A stretch of DNA of 41,076 nucleotides. Origin: Actinomycetota bacterium. Lineage in GTDB: Bacteria; Actinomycetota; Actinomycetes; Nanopelagicales; Nanopelagicaceae. The DNA is taken from the NCBI GenBank assembly GCA_009927575.1, contig RFMS01000130.1:1-41076 (forward strand). The letters run 5' to 3'. A model generated the notes under the pieces. The model saw only the letters and a list, made by a program, of their open reading frames with translations. It had not been told where the DNA came from and made no database searches. Below are positions 9,757 through 21,811 of the stretch, in pieces (the first letter of the stretch is position 1; every line of letters starts with the position of its first letter). A program made the translations under genes and the position numbers.

Positions 9757-10418
9757 TCTGACTCCGGCGTTCGAGATAACGTCGCTTCAACATGAGGAAG
9801 ATCTTTCTCCGCGACCATCACATGAATGAGATCGCCTTCTTGAAGAACTGTATGTTCGGTAGGAATCACACCAGTTCCTAACCGGGTAAGAAATGCAACG
9901 CGCGCTGATGTGCTCTTCTCAATTAAAGTAATTGGTTTTCCGTACCATTCACGTGAAACAAATATTTCGCAGAGTTGTACCGTTCCTGATGGATCACGCC
10001 ATTCCGATGCTTTTCCTTGCGGGGAGAGTCGACGCATAATCTGATCAGTGGTCCATGAAACTGTTGCTACTGTTGGAATTCCTAACCGTTGATAAATCTC
10101 TGCACGGCGTGGATCATAAATTCGGGCAACAACGTTCTGTACTCCATATGTTTCTCGAGCAACGCGCGCTGCCAAAATATTTGAATTATCGCCATTTGAT
10201 ACGGCAGCGAATGCTTCTGCTTTCTCGATACCAGCTTCAAGGAGCGTATCTCGATCAAAGCCAACGCCAGTTACTGTCTTGCCATTGAAGTCACTTCCGA
10301 GTCGACGAAACGCCTCTCGCTCTTGATCGATTACTGCGACTGAATGTCCGAGGGCTTGCAATTCATTTGCCAATGTAGATCCGACGCGGCCACAACCCAT
10401 AATGACGACGTGCATGGG
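9753..10418 (-). CDS. TrkA-family potassium uptake regulatory protein (TrkA-N/TrkA-C)
   Basis: MHVVIMGCGRVGSTLANELQALGHSVAVID. Internal Met at 10418 preferred over the ORF-track start at 10454. Overlaps the next gene by 4 nt. Confidence 0.92.
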   Translation of the reverse strand, partial: PMHVVIMGCGRVGSTLANELQALGHSVAVIDQEREAFRRLGSDFNGKTVTGVGFDRDTLLEAGIEKAEAFAAVSNGDNSNILAARVARETYGVQNVVARIYDPRRAEIYQRLGIPTVATVSWTTDQIMRRLSPQGKASEWRDPSGTVQLCEIFVSREWYGKPITLIEKSTSARVAFLTRLGTGVIPTEHTVLQEGDLIHVMVAEKDLPHVEATLSRTPESE

Positions 10419-10483
10419 GTTCACTTTACTCCGAAGACGCGCAGAGTATGACATTTGCGCTCATTTACACGTAAGGTCACGAC

Positions 10484-11641
10484 ATGAAAATCGGCGATCG
10501 AATAAATGTTGAGATTGGACCGATTGCTCATGGTGGACATTGCGTTGCTCGCCATGATGGACAAGTAATTTTCGTCCGCCACGCAATTCCCGGCGAACGA
10601 GTAATTGTTGAAATCACTGAACAAAGCTCGAAATTTCTCCGAGGCAATGCGGTAGAAATACTTGAGAAATCACCGCATCGAGTAGCGCCGAAGTGCGCAT
10701 ACGCGCGATGGGATGGATGCGGCGGATGCGATTTTCAACATATCAATCTTGATTATCAGCGAGAGTTAAAGGGTCAGATTATTCAAGAACAATTTCGTCG
10801 AATTGCAAAGAAGGACATTGACTGCGTGGTTGAGGCAGTCGAACCACATGATGGTTTGCATTGGCGGACTCGTATGGATTTCACCGTGTCAGAGAATCGA
10901 AAGCTCGCGCTCTTTAAAGCTCGAAGCCATGATGTTGTGGAAATAGATTCCTGCGCTATTGCCGATTCACGGATCACTATCAATGACGTGAACTCCCAAA
11001 AGCTTCCACGCGGATCCAAAGTGGACGTTGCAATTTCTCGAAGCGGGAAGCAATCAATTGCTATTGAGAATCGAGAGAATTTCGAACTCCTTGAAGAAGG
11101 TGTTACCGAAACTCTCTCAGTTTCGCCGCAATCATTTTGGCAGAGCCATATCAATGCACCGCGAACGCTTGTTGACGCGGTGAAAAATCTTTCTGGCATG
11201 AAATCTGGCGATCATGTTTTTGACTTATACGGGGAGTCGGTCTCTTTACATCGGCAGTGGTACCTCTTGTTGGAGTGACGGGACGAGTAACGCTTATCGA
11301 ACTTGATGCACATGCGATTACTGATGCGCATCGAAATTTCGCAGCGTATGAGAATGTCGAGATTGTTGAAGGTGCTGTAGAGCGAGCACTCAAGAGATTT
11401 GTACGTGCAGATGTCGTGATTCTTGACCCACCGCGAAGTGGCGCCGGAAAGAACGTTGTTGAACAAATTGTGAAACTCCAGCCGCGAGTTATCACCTATG
11501 TCTCATGCGATCCAGCGTCGCTGGCTCGAGATTGTTCGTACTTTCGAAGAGCGCGGATATCGGATGGATTCACTCCGCGCATTTGATCTCTTTCCTATGA
11601 CACAGCACATGGAATGTGTCGCACGCTTCATACCTGCCTAA
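10484..11641 (+). CDS. TRAM-domain class I SAM-dependent RNA methyltransferase (RumA/TrmA-like); two apparent frameshifts
   Basis: N-terminal TRAM domain, Cys cluster CAYARWDGCGGCDFQH. After 11231 the frame changes to GVGLFTSAVVPLVGVTG ... VILDPPRSGAGKNVVEQI. After about 11535 it changes to RTFEERGYRMDSLRAFDLFPMTQHMECVARF. Confidence 0.92.
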
Positions 11642-11681
11642 CCCGTTAATTCAGCGTTTTCACGCGTAAAGATTAGGATGA

Positions 11682-11712
11682 GCCCTCTAAGTGTTACTGG
11701 GGCCAGGAGGGC
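11682..11712 (+). promoter_or_regulatory. Candidate SD-sequestering stem upstream of acnA
   Basis: GCCCTC (11682-11687) complementary to GAGGGC (11707-11712), which overlaps the SD AGGAGG (11705-11710); GTG start at 11715. Confidence 0.4.
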
Positions 11713-11714
11713 GC

Positions 11715-14369
11715 GTGAGTAAGAATTCTTTCAACTCGAAAAAGAGTATCGAAGTATCAGGTCGCAAGCTTGAGTATTTCGATATCACTGGTCTTGAGGG
11801 CGCCGCAACACTTCCATTTAGTCTCAAGATCCTTTTAGAGAACCTTCTTCGAACTGAAGATGGTGCCAACATCACCGCCGATCAAATCAAAGCGTTGGCG
11901 CAATGGAACCCCGATTCACAACCAGATACTGAAATTCAATTTACGCCTGCCCGCGTGATTATGCAGGACTTCACGGGCGTTCCATGTGTAGTAGATCTTG
12001 CAACAATGCGAGAAGCAATTGTTGATTTAGGTGGTAATCCAGCGAAGGTGAATCCACTCGCTCCGGCAGAATTAGTTATCGACCACTCAGTTATTGCCGA
12101 TGTCTTCGGCACAAAGACATCTTTTGAAGAGAATACCGATATTGAATACCAACGAAATCAGGAACGATATCGATTCTTGCGTTGGGGACAGACTGCCTTC
12201 GATGAATTTAAAGTTGTGCCACCAGGAACTGGAATTGTTCACCAAGTAAATATTGAATATTTGGCGCGCGTGATCATGGTGCGAAATGTCGATGGCGTAG
12301 ATCGCGCGTATCCAGATACGGTCGTAGGTACAGACTCACATACAACGATGGTCAACGGTTTAGGTGTTCTTGGTTGGGGAGTGGGCGGTATCGAAGCTGA
12401 AGCTGCGCTCCTTGGTCAGCCGGTATCAATGCTCATTCCGCGCGTTGTTGGATTCAAACTAAAAGGCTCATTGCCATTGGGAACCACTGCAACAGATCTT
12501 GTTCTCGTTGCAACTGAGATGCTCCGCAAACATGGCGTCGTTGGAAAATTCGTCGAGTTCTATGGACCTGGCGTGAGTGAACTACCAATGGCTAATCGAG
12601 CGACCATTGGAAATATGTCGCCCGAATACGGTTCAACGTGTGCGATCTTCCCGATTGATGAAGAAACACTTCGCTATCTAGAGCTCACTGGTCGCAAACC
12701 AGAAGAGTTAGCGCTCGTTGAGGCGTATGCGAAGAAACAAGGTATTTGGCACGATCCCAGTGCAACACCGCGATATTCCGAACATCTCGAACTCGACTTA
12801 TCAACTGTTGTTCCGTCGATTGCAGGTCCAAAACGTCCACAAGATCGAGTCTCGCTATCTCACGCAAAGAGTTCATTTGCTCAATCACTACCTACGTATC
12901 TCACCGAAAAAACTTCGAAGGGCGACGTATCAGTCACACGAAATGGCGAAGCGATTGCGCTGAAGAATGGCGCGGTTGTCATCGCATCAATTACTTCATG
13001 TACGAATACTTCAAATCCAAGCGTCATGATCGGTGCAGGCTTGCTTGCAAAGAAGGCGGTCGCAAAAGGTTTGAAGAGTAAGCCGTGGGTGAAAACAACG
13101 CTTGCGCCAGGATCAAAAGTTGTTACTGATTACTACGATAAAGCTGGACTTACCTCCTCGCTTGAATCTCTCGGATTTAATTTGGTCGGCTACGGATGTG
13201 TAACGTGTATTGGAAATAGCGGACCGCTACCAGTTGAAATTAGTAAAGCGGTCAATGAGAATGATTTAGCGGTGACTGCTGTGCTCTCCGGTAATCGAAA
13301 TTTCGAAGGTCGAATCAGCCCGGATGTAAAGATGAACTATCTTGCATCGCCACCACTTGTTGTCGCCTATGCACTTGCCGGAACCATGGATCACAACTTC
13401 GATACGGATCCGCTAGGTAAAGACCAGAGCGGAAACGATGTCTATCTCAAAGATATTTGGCCATCACCATCGGAGATTCAATCGGTGATTGATTCATCGA
13501 TCTCGTCAGATATGTTTAAGAAAGATTACGCGAGCGTCTTTGATGGCGATCATCGATGGAAATCTCTCGATACGCCAACTGGTAAAACCTTTGAATGGGA
13601 TCCCAAATCAACATATGTTCGCAAACCGCCTTATTTTGAGGGAATGCCGCGCAATCCAAAGCCAGTTACGGATATTTCAGGTGCACGCGTTCTCGCAGTA
13701 TTAGGGGATTCCGTAACAACTGACCACATTTCGCCAGCTGGAAATATCAAAGCTGATTCACCTGCTGGAAAGTATCTAGCCGAGCACGGTGTTGAGCGTG
13801 CAGATTTCAACTCCTACGGCTCTCGTCGCGGCAATCACGAAGTAATGATTCGTGGCACCTTTGCCAACATCCGATTGAAGAATCTTCTTCTTAATGGAGT
13901 AGAAGGCGGTTTTACAAAGAACTTCCTGAACAACGGCGAGCAGTCAACGATTTATGACGCATCGATGGCCTATCAAGAAGCAGGAATTCCACTCGTCATC
14001 ATCGCGGGTAAAGAGTATGGATCAGGATCATCGCGCGATTGGGCTGCAAAGGGCACAGCGCTCTTGGGAGTTAAAGCGGTTATTGCAGAATCATATGAAC
14101 GTATCCATCGTTCTAATTTGATTGGAATGGGAGTACTTCCATTGCAATTCCTTGATGGCGAGAACGCTTCATCACTTGGTCTTTCAGGCGATGAGACATT
14201 CGCTATCACCGGTGTTACCGAGCTGAACAATGGAAAAATTCCACAAACGGTAACTGTCACTGCGAGCGGAAAAACATTTACCGCCAAGGTGCGTATCGAT
14301 ACGCCAGGTGAAGCCGATTACTACCGTCATGGTGGCATCATGCAATATGTATTGCGGTCACTATTGTGA
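11715..14369 (+). CDS. acnA: Aconitate hydratase
   Basis: [79 protein letters not shown]. Confidence 0.97.
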   Translation: MSKNSFNSKKSIEVSGRKLEYFDITGLEGAATLPFSLKILLENLLRTEDGANITADQIKALAQWNPDSQPDTEIQFTPARVIMQDFTGVPCVVDLATMREAIVDLGGNPAKVNPLAPAELVIDHSVIADVFGTKTSFEENTDIEYQRNQERYRFLRWGQTAFDEFKVVPPGTGIVHQVNIEYLARVIMVRNVDGVDRAYPDTVVGTDSHTTMVNGLGVLGWGVGGIEAEAALLGQPVSMLIPRVVGFKLKGSLPLGTTATDLVLVATEMLRKHGVVGKFVEFYGPGVSELPMANRATIGNMSPEYGSTCAIFPIDEETLRYLELTGRKPEELALVEAYAKKQGIWHDPSATPRYSEHLELDLSTVVPSIAGPKRPQDRVSLSHAKSSFAQSLPTYLTEKTSKGDVSVTRNGEAIALKNGAVVIASITSCTNTSNPSVMIGAGLLAKKAVAKGLKSKPWVKTTLAPGSKVVTDYYDKAGLTSSLESLGFNLVGYGCVTCIGNSGPLPVEISKAVNENDLAVTAVLSGNRNFEGRISPDVKMNYLASPPLVVAYALAGTMDHNFDTDPLGKDQSGNDVYLKDIWPSPSEIQSVIDSSISSDMFKKDYASVFDGDHRWKSLDTPTGKTFEWDPKSTYVRKPPYFEGMPRNPKPVTDISGARVLAVLGDSVTTDHISPAGNIKADSPAGKYLAEHGVERADFNSYGSRRGNHEVMIRGTFANIRLKNLLLNGVEGGFTKNFLNNGEQSTIYDASMAYQEAGIPLVIIAGKEYGSGSSRDWAAKGTALLGVKAVIAESYERIHRSNLIGMGVLPLQFLDGENASSLGLSGDETFAITGVTELNNGKIPQTVTVTASGKTFTAKVRIDTPGEADYYRHGGIMQYVLRSLL

Positions 14370-16309
14370 AATACCTTTCGCGAATCCAGTCGCCATCAGA
14401 TTTGGCGAAATTAAGTTCAGAAGAACTTACAGAACTCTGTTCTGAGATTCGCGCATTCCTTATTGAGAAAGTGACAAAGACTGGTGGCCATTTAGGTCCA
14501 AATCTTGGCGTAGTGGAATTGACTGTTGCGATCCATCGCGTCTTTCAGTCACCACGCGATGCCATCGTCTTTGATACTGGTCACCAAAGTTATGTTCATA
14601 AAATTCTTACTGGACGGCAAGAAGGTTTTGAAAAGTTAAGACAGCGCGGTGGAGTCTCTGGCTACCCAAGCCGAAGCGAGAGTGAGCATGATGTGATTGA
14701 AAATTCACATGCATCAACTGCGCTCTCGTGGGCTGATGGCATTGCCCGCGGTTATTTACTTCAAGGGGAGAGCGATCGAACCGTTGTGGCGGTAGTGGGC
14801 GATGGCGCATTAACAGGTGGCATGTCGTGGGAAGCCCTCAACAACATCGCCGCCAGTGATGATTTACCACTTGTGATTGTTGTTAACGATAACGAACGAT
14901 CATATTCGCCAACCATTGGTGGATTAGCAACACACCTCTCAACTCTTCGTGCAACACAAGGCTATGAACGATTCCTCGATTGGGGCAAAGGAGTTCTCGA
15001 GCGAACTCCGGTAGTTGGCCACTCCATTTACGAAACGCTCCATGGCATGAAAAAAGGAATTAAGGACATCATCGCGCCACAAGGAATGTTTGAAGATTTA
15101 GGTTTGAAATATATCGGCCCAGTTAATGGCCACGATATTTCTGCACTTGAGCATGCCTTTGAAAGCGCAAAGAATTTTCACGGCCCAGTTATCGTTCATG
15201 TGATAACCGAAAAAGGTCGTGGCTACGCGCCAGCGGTTCAAGATGAAGCAGAGAAGTTTCATGCAGTGGGAATTGTTGATGCGGAAACTGGTCTACCGAT
15301 GTCAAAAGCAGCGCAGACATGGACAAGTGTTTTCTCTGATGCGCTCGTTGAACTCGGTAAAGAGCGGAAAGATATCGTTGCAATAACTGCGGCAATGTTG
15401 GGACCAACCGGTGTTGACGCATTTCAACGAGAATTTCCCAATCGAACTTTTGATGTCGGTATCGCGGAACAACATGCGACAACTTCCGCTGCAGGAATGG
15501 CTTTCACCGGTCTTCACCCAATCTTTGCGGTCTATTCAACATTCTTAAATCGCGCCTTCGATCAATTACTTCTCGACGTCGCGCTTCACCGCGCAGGAGT
15601 GACATTCGTCCTTGATCGCGCTGGCGTAACTGGTGATGACGGTGCATCACATAACGGAATGTGGGATTTAGCTTTGACCGGCATTGTGCCAACGCTCTGC
15701 GTCGCTGCTCCTCGAGATGGCGCTCGACTTCGCGAAACTCTCCGCGAAGCTGCTGATATCAGCGATCGCCCATCTCTTATTCGTTTTCCAAAAGGGGCTA
15801 TAAATGCTGATATTCCAGCGTTTGAACGACGCGATGGAATTGATGTTCTCTATCGTGGCGAGAGCGCAGACATTCTCCTTGTAAGTGTTGGCGCAATGGC
15901 GACTATTGCAGTTGAAGCAGCTGCGCAGGCTTACCGCGAAGGTGTTGGCGTCACGGTGATTGATCCGCGATGGGTTAAACCACTTCCACAATCGCTCATC
16001 ACTATGGCGCAACGATATTCAGCTGTCGTAGTAATTGAAGATGGCATTAAACATGGTGGAATCGCAAGCACCATCTCAGAAATGTTTAGCGAAGCTGGTT
16101 TATCAATTCCAGTTCATTCGATTGGAATCCCGCTTCAATTCCTCGATCATGCCAAGCGCACCGACATATTGAATGAATTAGGAATTTCTGCACAATCTGT
16201 TGCACGCTCGCTCGTAACCTGGAGTTCGCGAAAGAGCGATGAACCTAATAGCGATTTAGGAACTAAGCCAGCGACGCGACGCCCGGCTGATGAAAGCGCT
16301 TCCCAGTAA
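14366..16309 (+). CDS. dxs: 1-deoxy-D-xylulose-5-phosphate synthase
   Basis: [74 protein letters not shown]. Confidence 0.97.
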   Translation: MKYLSRIQSPSDLAKLSSEELTELCSEIRAFLIEKVTKTGGHLGPNLGVVELTVAIHRVFQSPRDAIVFDTGHQSYVHKILTGRQEGFEKLRQRGGVSGYPSRSESEHDVIENSHASTALSWADGIARGYLLQGESDRTVVAVVGDGALTGGMSWEALNNIAASDDLPLVIVVNDNERSYSPTIGGLATHLSTLRATQGYERFLDWGKGVLERTPVVGHSIYETLHGMKKGIKDIIAPQGMFEDLGLKYIGPVNGHDISALEHAFESAKNFHGPVIVHVITEKGRGYAPAVQDEAEKFHAVGIVDAETGLPMSKAAQTWTSVFSDALVELGKERKDIVAITAAMLGPTGVDAFQREFPNRTFDVGIAEQHATTSAAGMAFTGLHPIFAVYSTFLNRAFDQLLLDVALHRAGVTFVLDRAGVTGDDGASHNGMWDLALTGIVPTLCVAAPRDGARLRETLREAADISDRPSLIRFPKGAINADIPAFERRDGIDVLYRGESADILLVSVGAMATIAVEAAAQAYREGVGVTVIDPRWVKPLPQSLITMAQRYSAVVVIEDGIKHGGIASTISEMFSEAGLSIPVHSIGIPLQFLDHAKRTDILNELGISAQSVARSLVTWSSRKSDEPNSDLGTKPATRRPADESASQ

Positions 16310-18359
16310 CTGATTCGCTAATTCCTTCACGATCTAAATACGGCAATATTCCTCCAAGGTGCATCGGCCATCCTGCGCCGAGCAACATACAGAGATCAAT
16401 CTCCGCTGGAGTAGCAACAACGCCTTCATCAAGCATCATCCGCGCCTCTTCTGCGAGCGCTTTCAATGCACGAGCACGAACTTCTTCTGATGTTGAAGGA
16501 GTATTTCCTTTCTCCACCAATGCAAGCGCTGCAGGATTTGGTGAAAATCCGTTCTCGGTCTTTACGTAAAATGTTTTCACACCTTCTTTAACTAACCGTT
16601 GCATCGTCGGTGAGATGCGATAGCGAGGTCCGAGATTGTCATGGAGCGTCTCTGCCACATGGAGAGCAACGCCTGGGCCAACGAGTCCCAATAATTCAAA
16701 TGGTGACATCGGGAAGCCCAACGGACGCATCGCGTTATCAGCTACATCTGGCGCGGTGCCCTCATCCATTGCATCTGTTACTTCACCCATGAAGCGAGTA
16801 AGAAGTCGATTGACCACAAAGCCTGGCGCATCTTTACAGATGATCATCGTCTTCTTCAGTTCTTTGCCCACATTAATTGCGGTCGCAGTTGTTGCATCAT
16901 CAGTCTTTGATGTGCGAGCAACTTCAAGAAGTGGCATCACAGCGACCGGATTGAAGAAGTGGAAGCCAATGACTCGCTCTGGGTTTTTCAAACCTTCAGT
17001 CATTCGCTCAACAGAGAGTGAGGATGTATTAGTAGCAAGTACACATTCAGGCGAGACGATGTTCTCCAACTTTTTAAAGAGCTCCTGCTTTAAAGAGAGC
17101 TCTTCAAATATTGCTTCGATGACAAAATCTGCGCCGGCAAAAACGTGCTGATCAACTGAACCGGAAATGAGCCCAGAGAGACGAGTTAAGTTTTCGGGGG
17201 AGAGTCGTTTCTTCTCAACTAATTTTGCTAACTCATTTCGTACCCATTCAACACCTTTGTTTACTCGCTCTTGGTCGAGGTCGGTCATCACAACAGGCAC
17301 TTTAAGATTTCGCACCATCAAGAGCGCAAGCTGAGAGGCCATTAAACCTGCGCCAACAACTCCAACTCGAGTAACTTTACGAGCAAGTGCAGCCTTAGGA
17401 GCACCTTCCACTTTCTTTCGCTTCTTTTGAATGAGATTAAAGGCGTAGAGAGATGCCCTTAGCGGATTGCTCATGACTAGCGATGCAAGCGTTTCATCCT
17501 CGGCATCAAAGCCAGCGCCAAGCGAATTAGTTTTTGCCGCCAGAATTAATTCAAGTGCGCGACGTGGAGGTTCAACATCAGCGCCACCATACTTCTTTGC
17601 CACTGCAGCTTTTCCGGTAGCAATTGCTTTATCCCAATCTGCTCCAGCGTGATCTTTACGTGTAATTGTCGTTTTTCCACTCAACACTGAAGCGACAAAA
17701 GCCGTTGATTTTTCAAGGAAATCAACGGGTTCGAAGACTGAGTCAACCACGCCAAGTGCGAGCGCATCTTTTGCTTTCATCATCGTGTTGTTATTGAGCG
17801 CATTGAGAATGATGACCTGAACTGCGTTCTCTGGTCCGATGAGTTTCGGCAGAATTGTTGCGCCGCCCCATCCTGGAACGAGACCAAGGAAGCATTCTGG
17901 GAGCGCAGTGAATGCGGTACTTGCGAGCGTTCGATATTTGCAATGAAGAGCAACTTCAAGTCCACCACCAAGTGCTAAGCCATTGATGAAGGCAAAGGTT
18001 GGCTTCGTTGTCTCATTTAATCGTCGGAATACGTCATGGCCGAGTTTTCCAATAGCAAGCGCTTGCGATTTATCGGTCAGAAATGCCAAGCCAGAGAGAT
18101 CTGCTCCTGCTGCAAAAATAAATGGCTTACCTGTTATCGCAATGGCAACTGACGAAGATTGTTCAGCAGTATCAATCGCCGCATTGAGTGAGAGCAAGGA
18201 CTTTGGACCAAATGTGTTGGGGCGAGTGTGATCGTGTCCGTTATCGAGCGTGATTAACGAGAGCGTTCCAGTATGTCCAAACGGCGAAAGATCGATCTCT
18301 CGAACAAGTGCGTTTGTTACAACTTCTTCAGGGGCACCTTCTGGCATCTTAATTTCCAT
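16263..18359 (-). CDS. Bifunctional enoyl-CoA hydratase / 3-hydroxyacyl-CoA dehydrogenase (FadB/FadJ-like)
   Basis: Crotonase domain FAAGADLSG ... [15 protein letters not shown]-binding [45 protein letters not shown]. Confidence 0.95.
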   Translation of the reverse strand: MEIKMPEGAPEEVVTNALVREIDLSPFGHTGTLSLITLDNGHDHTRPNTFGPKSLLSLNAAIDTAEQSSSVAIAITGKPFIFAAGADLSGLAFLTDKSQALAIGKLGHDVFRRLNETTKPTFAFINGLALGGGLEVALHCKYRTLASTAFTALPECFLGLVPGWGGATILPKLIGPENAVQVIILNALNNNTMMKAKDALALGVVDSVFEPVDFLEKSTAFVASVLSGKTTITRKDHAGADWDKAIATGKAAVAKKYGGADVEPPRRALELILAAKTNSLGAGFDAEDETLASLVMSNPLRASLYAFNLIQKKRKKVEGAPKAALARKVTRVGVVGAGLMASQLALLMVRNLKVPVVMTDLDQERVNKGVEWVRNELAKLVEKKRLSPENLTRLSGLISGSVDQHVFAGADFVIEAIFEELSLKQELFKKLENIVSPECVLATNTSSLSVERMTEGLKNPERVIGFHFFNPVAVMPLLEVARTSKTDDATTATAINVGKELKKTMIICKDAPGFVVNRLLTRFMGEVTDAMDEGTAPDVADNAMRPLGFPMSPFELLGLVGPGVALHVAETLHDNLGPRYRISPTMQRLVKEGVKTFYVKTENGFSPNPAALALVEKGNTPSTSEEVRARALKALAEEARMMLDEGVVATPAEIDLCMLLGAGWPMHLGGILPYLDREGISESVTGKRFHQPGVASLA

Positions 18360-18361
18360 TA

Positions 18362-19558
18362 TTACTTCGCTCCCTTAAAGTGTGGGTTCTCCCAAATGAC
18401 AGTTCCACCCATGCCAAGCCCGATACACATCGTGGTAATTCCATAACGAACATCTGGCCGTTCTTTAAATCCTTCAGCCAAATTGAGCATTAAACGAACA
18501 CCTGATGATGCCAGTGGATGGCCCACTGCAATTGCGCCGCCGTAATATTGACGCACGGATCATCGTCAGCAATTCCGAAGTGATCGAGAAATGCGAGAAC
18601 TTGCACGGCAAATGCTTCATTGATTTCGAAGAGACCGATATCAGAGATTGATAAACCAGCCTTTTTCAGCGCTTTGATCGTTGCTGGAACTGGTCCGTAT
18701 CCCATGATCTCTGGTTCAACGCCGGCAAATGCAAATGCCACCATCTTTGCTTTGATGGGCAAACCGAGCTCTTGTGCTTTTGATTCACTCGCAATCAACG
18801 CAGCAGTTGCACCATCATTAAGGCCAGAAGCATTTCCAGCAGTTACACGTCCAGCAGGACGAAATGGTTTTAAGTCCAGCTAAACCTTCCAACGTTGTTG
18901 TTGGTCGAGGACCTTCATCAACGGTAGCCATACCCCAACCCAACTCCGCGCTTCTCGCTGCAACGGGAATTAAGTTTCTTTGAATGATGCCTTTGGCATA
19001 TGCAGCCGCTGTTTTCTGTTGCGATGCGAGCGCAAACTTATCTGCGCGCTCTTTTGTTAGGTGTGGAAATTTGTCGTGGAGTCGTTCTGCTGTCGCGCCC
19101 ATGGCGAGCGCATCTGGATCTACCAACTTCTCTGCAAGATATCGAGGATTGGGATCCATCAATTCACCCATCGGATGATTTCCCATATGTTCCACGCCGC
19201 CAGCAATTGCAATGTCATATGAACCCATTGCAATTGATCCGGCAACGGTTGTCACTGCGGTCATCGCACCTGCGCACCAACGATCGATTGAGTAGCCCGG
19301 AACAGTGTTAGGAATTCCAGCAAGGAGTGAAGCGCTTCGTCCGATATTCATTCCTTGATCACCTGTTTGAGTTGCAGCAGCAACCGCAACATCATCGATG
19401 CTTTTGGGATCAACATTGGGATTTCTTTCAAGGAGACCTCGCAAGCAACGGACCATCAGATCATCTGCGCGCGTACCTGCAAAGAGAGATCCTGCTTTTC
19501 CAAAAGGAGTGCGAACGGCATCAACGAGAACAACGGTGTTTACAGTGGAATTGGACAT
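18362..19558 (-). CDS. Acetyl-CoA acetyltransferase / 3-ketoacyl-CoA thiolase; two apparent frameshifts
   Basis: N-part [29 protein letters not shown], middle [16 protein letters not shown]-part [19 protein letters not shown] ... [17 protein letters not shown] in three successive frames. Confidence 0.94.
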
Positions 19559-19648
19559 AGCCCTAGGCTACCTGTCAGTAACTATTACTTCTAGCGCCTC
19601 ATTCTCGCAATCTGCCAGCGCGTCTAACCTGCATTTGGAGAATACGAA

Positions 19649-20469
19649 CTAGTTCGCTGGTGCGAGCACTTTCTTAGTGGCTGGTCGAAGATAGAGCGGT
19701 ATCACTATTCCCAAATAGGCGAGCCAGCAGAAGAGTTGGAGCCAGGAGGTCTTTGGTTGGAATCCAATCGTGCCGGCGAGAATTGAACCTGCGATCGACT
19801 CCTTCGCAATGTAATCGGAAACATTCCATGCCAACGCGTCCGGTCCTGGGAGAGCGCCAAATTCTTGAAGTTCGTGAATTCCATATGAGAGAACTCCGGC
19901 TGCAACAACAACGAGCGCAACGCCAGTGACGGTAAAGAATTTACTCAGATTAAGTTTGATGCTCTGGCGATAAATCAAAATTCCAAGGAGTACCGCAGAG
20001 GCTAATCCCAAAACAAGACCAATGGACGGTGCAGAGTCACTGGTTACGGTTTTGAAATTTGCATAGACAAAGAGCGCTGTCTCTAAACCTTCGCGTGCAA
20101 CGGCAAAAAATGCTGCGCCGATAATTGCAACCTGACCAAGGCTCTGCGCTTGATCCATCCGGCCATGCAGTTCATTCTTGAGATTTCGCGCAGTGCGTTT
20201 CATCCAGAAAACCATCCACGTCACGAGTGCAACTGAGACGAGTGAGGTAGTTCCGGCAAAAGCATCTCTGCTTCCTCAGAAAGTTCATTGGATGTGTAAG
20301 TAAGAAATGCGCCGAAACCAAAGCTTCCAATCAACGCAAGCGATACGCCGAGCCAAATTGGAGCAACGAGGGAGCGACGGTTGGACCGAATCGCATACGC
20401 GATCAGGATTCCGATAATGAGCGATCCTTCTAACCCTTCACGAATCGCCACTAAGAACGTGCTCAACAT
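19649..20469 (-). CDS. FTR1-family iron permease; one apparent frameshift
   Basis: Two REGLE iron-binding motifs (IREGLEGSLIIGILI and AREGLETALFVYANF) on multi-TM segments, split between two frames at about 20258. Confidence 0.92.
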
Positions 20470-20525
20470 GGAAGAACTCTAAATGGGCAGACGCGAATTA
20501 CGCAACTTTAATGTTGCGAAATTCA

Positions 20526-21811
20526 TCACTCCGAAATCGCCTGATTTTCTGGGGTTTTATCGGTTTCTGGCTCAGGAAGTTCAATCGGCTCACTCTCGCA
20601 GAGCGCTTGCGCCAGAAGCGGTGCCACATGATCGATCTGCCAGAAGCGAGCGCCAAACTCCGCAAGTCGTTCTGCGACTTCCTCACGATTGCCAATAAGC
20701 GAAGGTTCGCTCTGACTTAACCAACAGATGCGCTTATAGGAATCGGGCGAGATGAGATTTTCTATCGGCATAGAAAGTTCAGTAGCAAGCGTTGTGAGCC
20801 AGCTCGTGCATGAGTAAAGCGCGCATACGCTTCCGGAAATTTATCGCGCCACACTTTTGTCGGTGGCATGCCATCGCTTTTAACGCGAAGTTCAGGAAGT
20901 TCCGATTGTTGCAATGAATCTACTCGCAGAACTGCTTTAACCCACTCTTCAAAGTATGAACGTTGTAGATCATTTCGTCCGCGCGCAAACGAAGAGATGG
21001 CGAGTAATTCTGGAAGTGTTCGTGGTTGCTTCAATGCAAGAGTGACGATCAATGAGTCATTAAGTAATCGACCTGGTGCAAGATCGATTTCGCGAGCAAT
21101 CTCATCTCGTTTCTCCCATAGCTCTTTCACAATCGCTAACGCGCGACGATCACGAACAGTATGCATACCGGACGTTCTGCGCCATGGATCTTTCCGTGGT
21201 TGTGGCGCTGGAGTTTTGAGAATTGCTGCGAAATCAGCGTGCGCCCATTCGAGTTTTCCTTGTTGCGTTAATAGCGTTTCAACAGCATCGCGAAGATCAA
21301 GTAGGACATCCACATCAAGTGCGGCATAGGTAAGCCAATCGTCGTGGAGTGGCCGGTGCGACCAATCAACAGCGCTATGTTCTTTTGCCAGCGATAGTTC
21401 AAGGAGCGATTCAGTGAGTGGCCCAAGTCCAACTCGTTCGCACCCTGCTAATCGCGCTGCAAGTTCAGTATCAAAGAGCCGTTGTGGTGAGATTCCAAAT
21501 TCTCGAAGGCACGGAAGATCTTGCGTGCTGGCATGAATAACCCACTCTTCATTAATGAGGGCGTTGTGTAATCGAGCAATCTGTGGTGAGTTCGCCAGCG
21601 GTATGGGATCGATGAGATGCAAACCGCCGCCACGTCGAAAAATTTGTATGAGATACGCCCGTTGGCTATATCGAAAACCTGATGCTCGCTCAGCATCAAT
21701 CGCGATTGGCCCTTCACCGGCAATGATCTCGTCGACCGCGCTTGCAAAAGCCGATTCATCTTCGATGAGTTTAACCGCACCGTATCGCGGTGCTAAGAGC
21801 GGAGTGGGCAT
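20526..21811 (-). CDS. rnd: Ribonuclease D-like (3'-5' exonuclease plus HRDC); one apparent frameshift
   Basis: PIAIDAERASGFRYSQRAYLIQI, FDTELAARLAG, DWLTYAALDVDVLLDLRD. C-terminal MPIENLISPDSYKRICW lies in another frame from about 20798. Confidence 0.92.

Noticed and set aside
18362-19558. Thiolase as a genuine pseudogene
   Set aside because: All catalytic motifs are intact, indels are single-base and homopolymer-associated, and the partner gene is intact. Sequencing error is more likely, but reads are needed.
20483-20720. Plus-strand ORFs of about 70 aa near the FTR1/rnd junction
   Set aside because: They overlap the true rnd C-terminus on the minus strand, which is recovered by a one-base correction.
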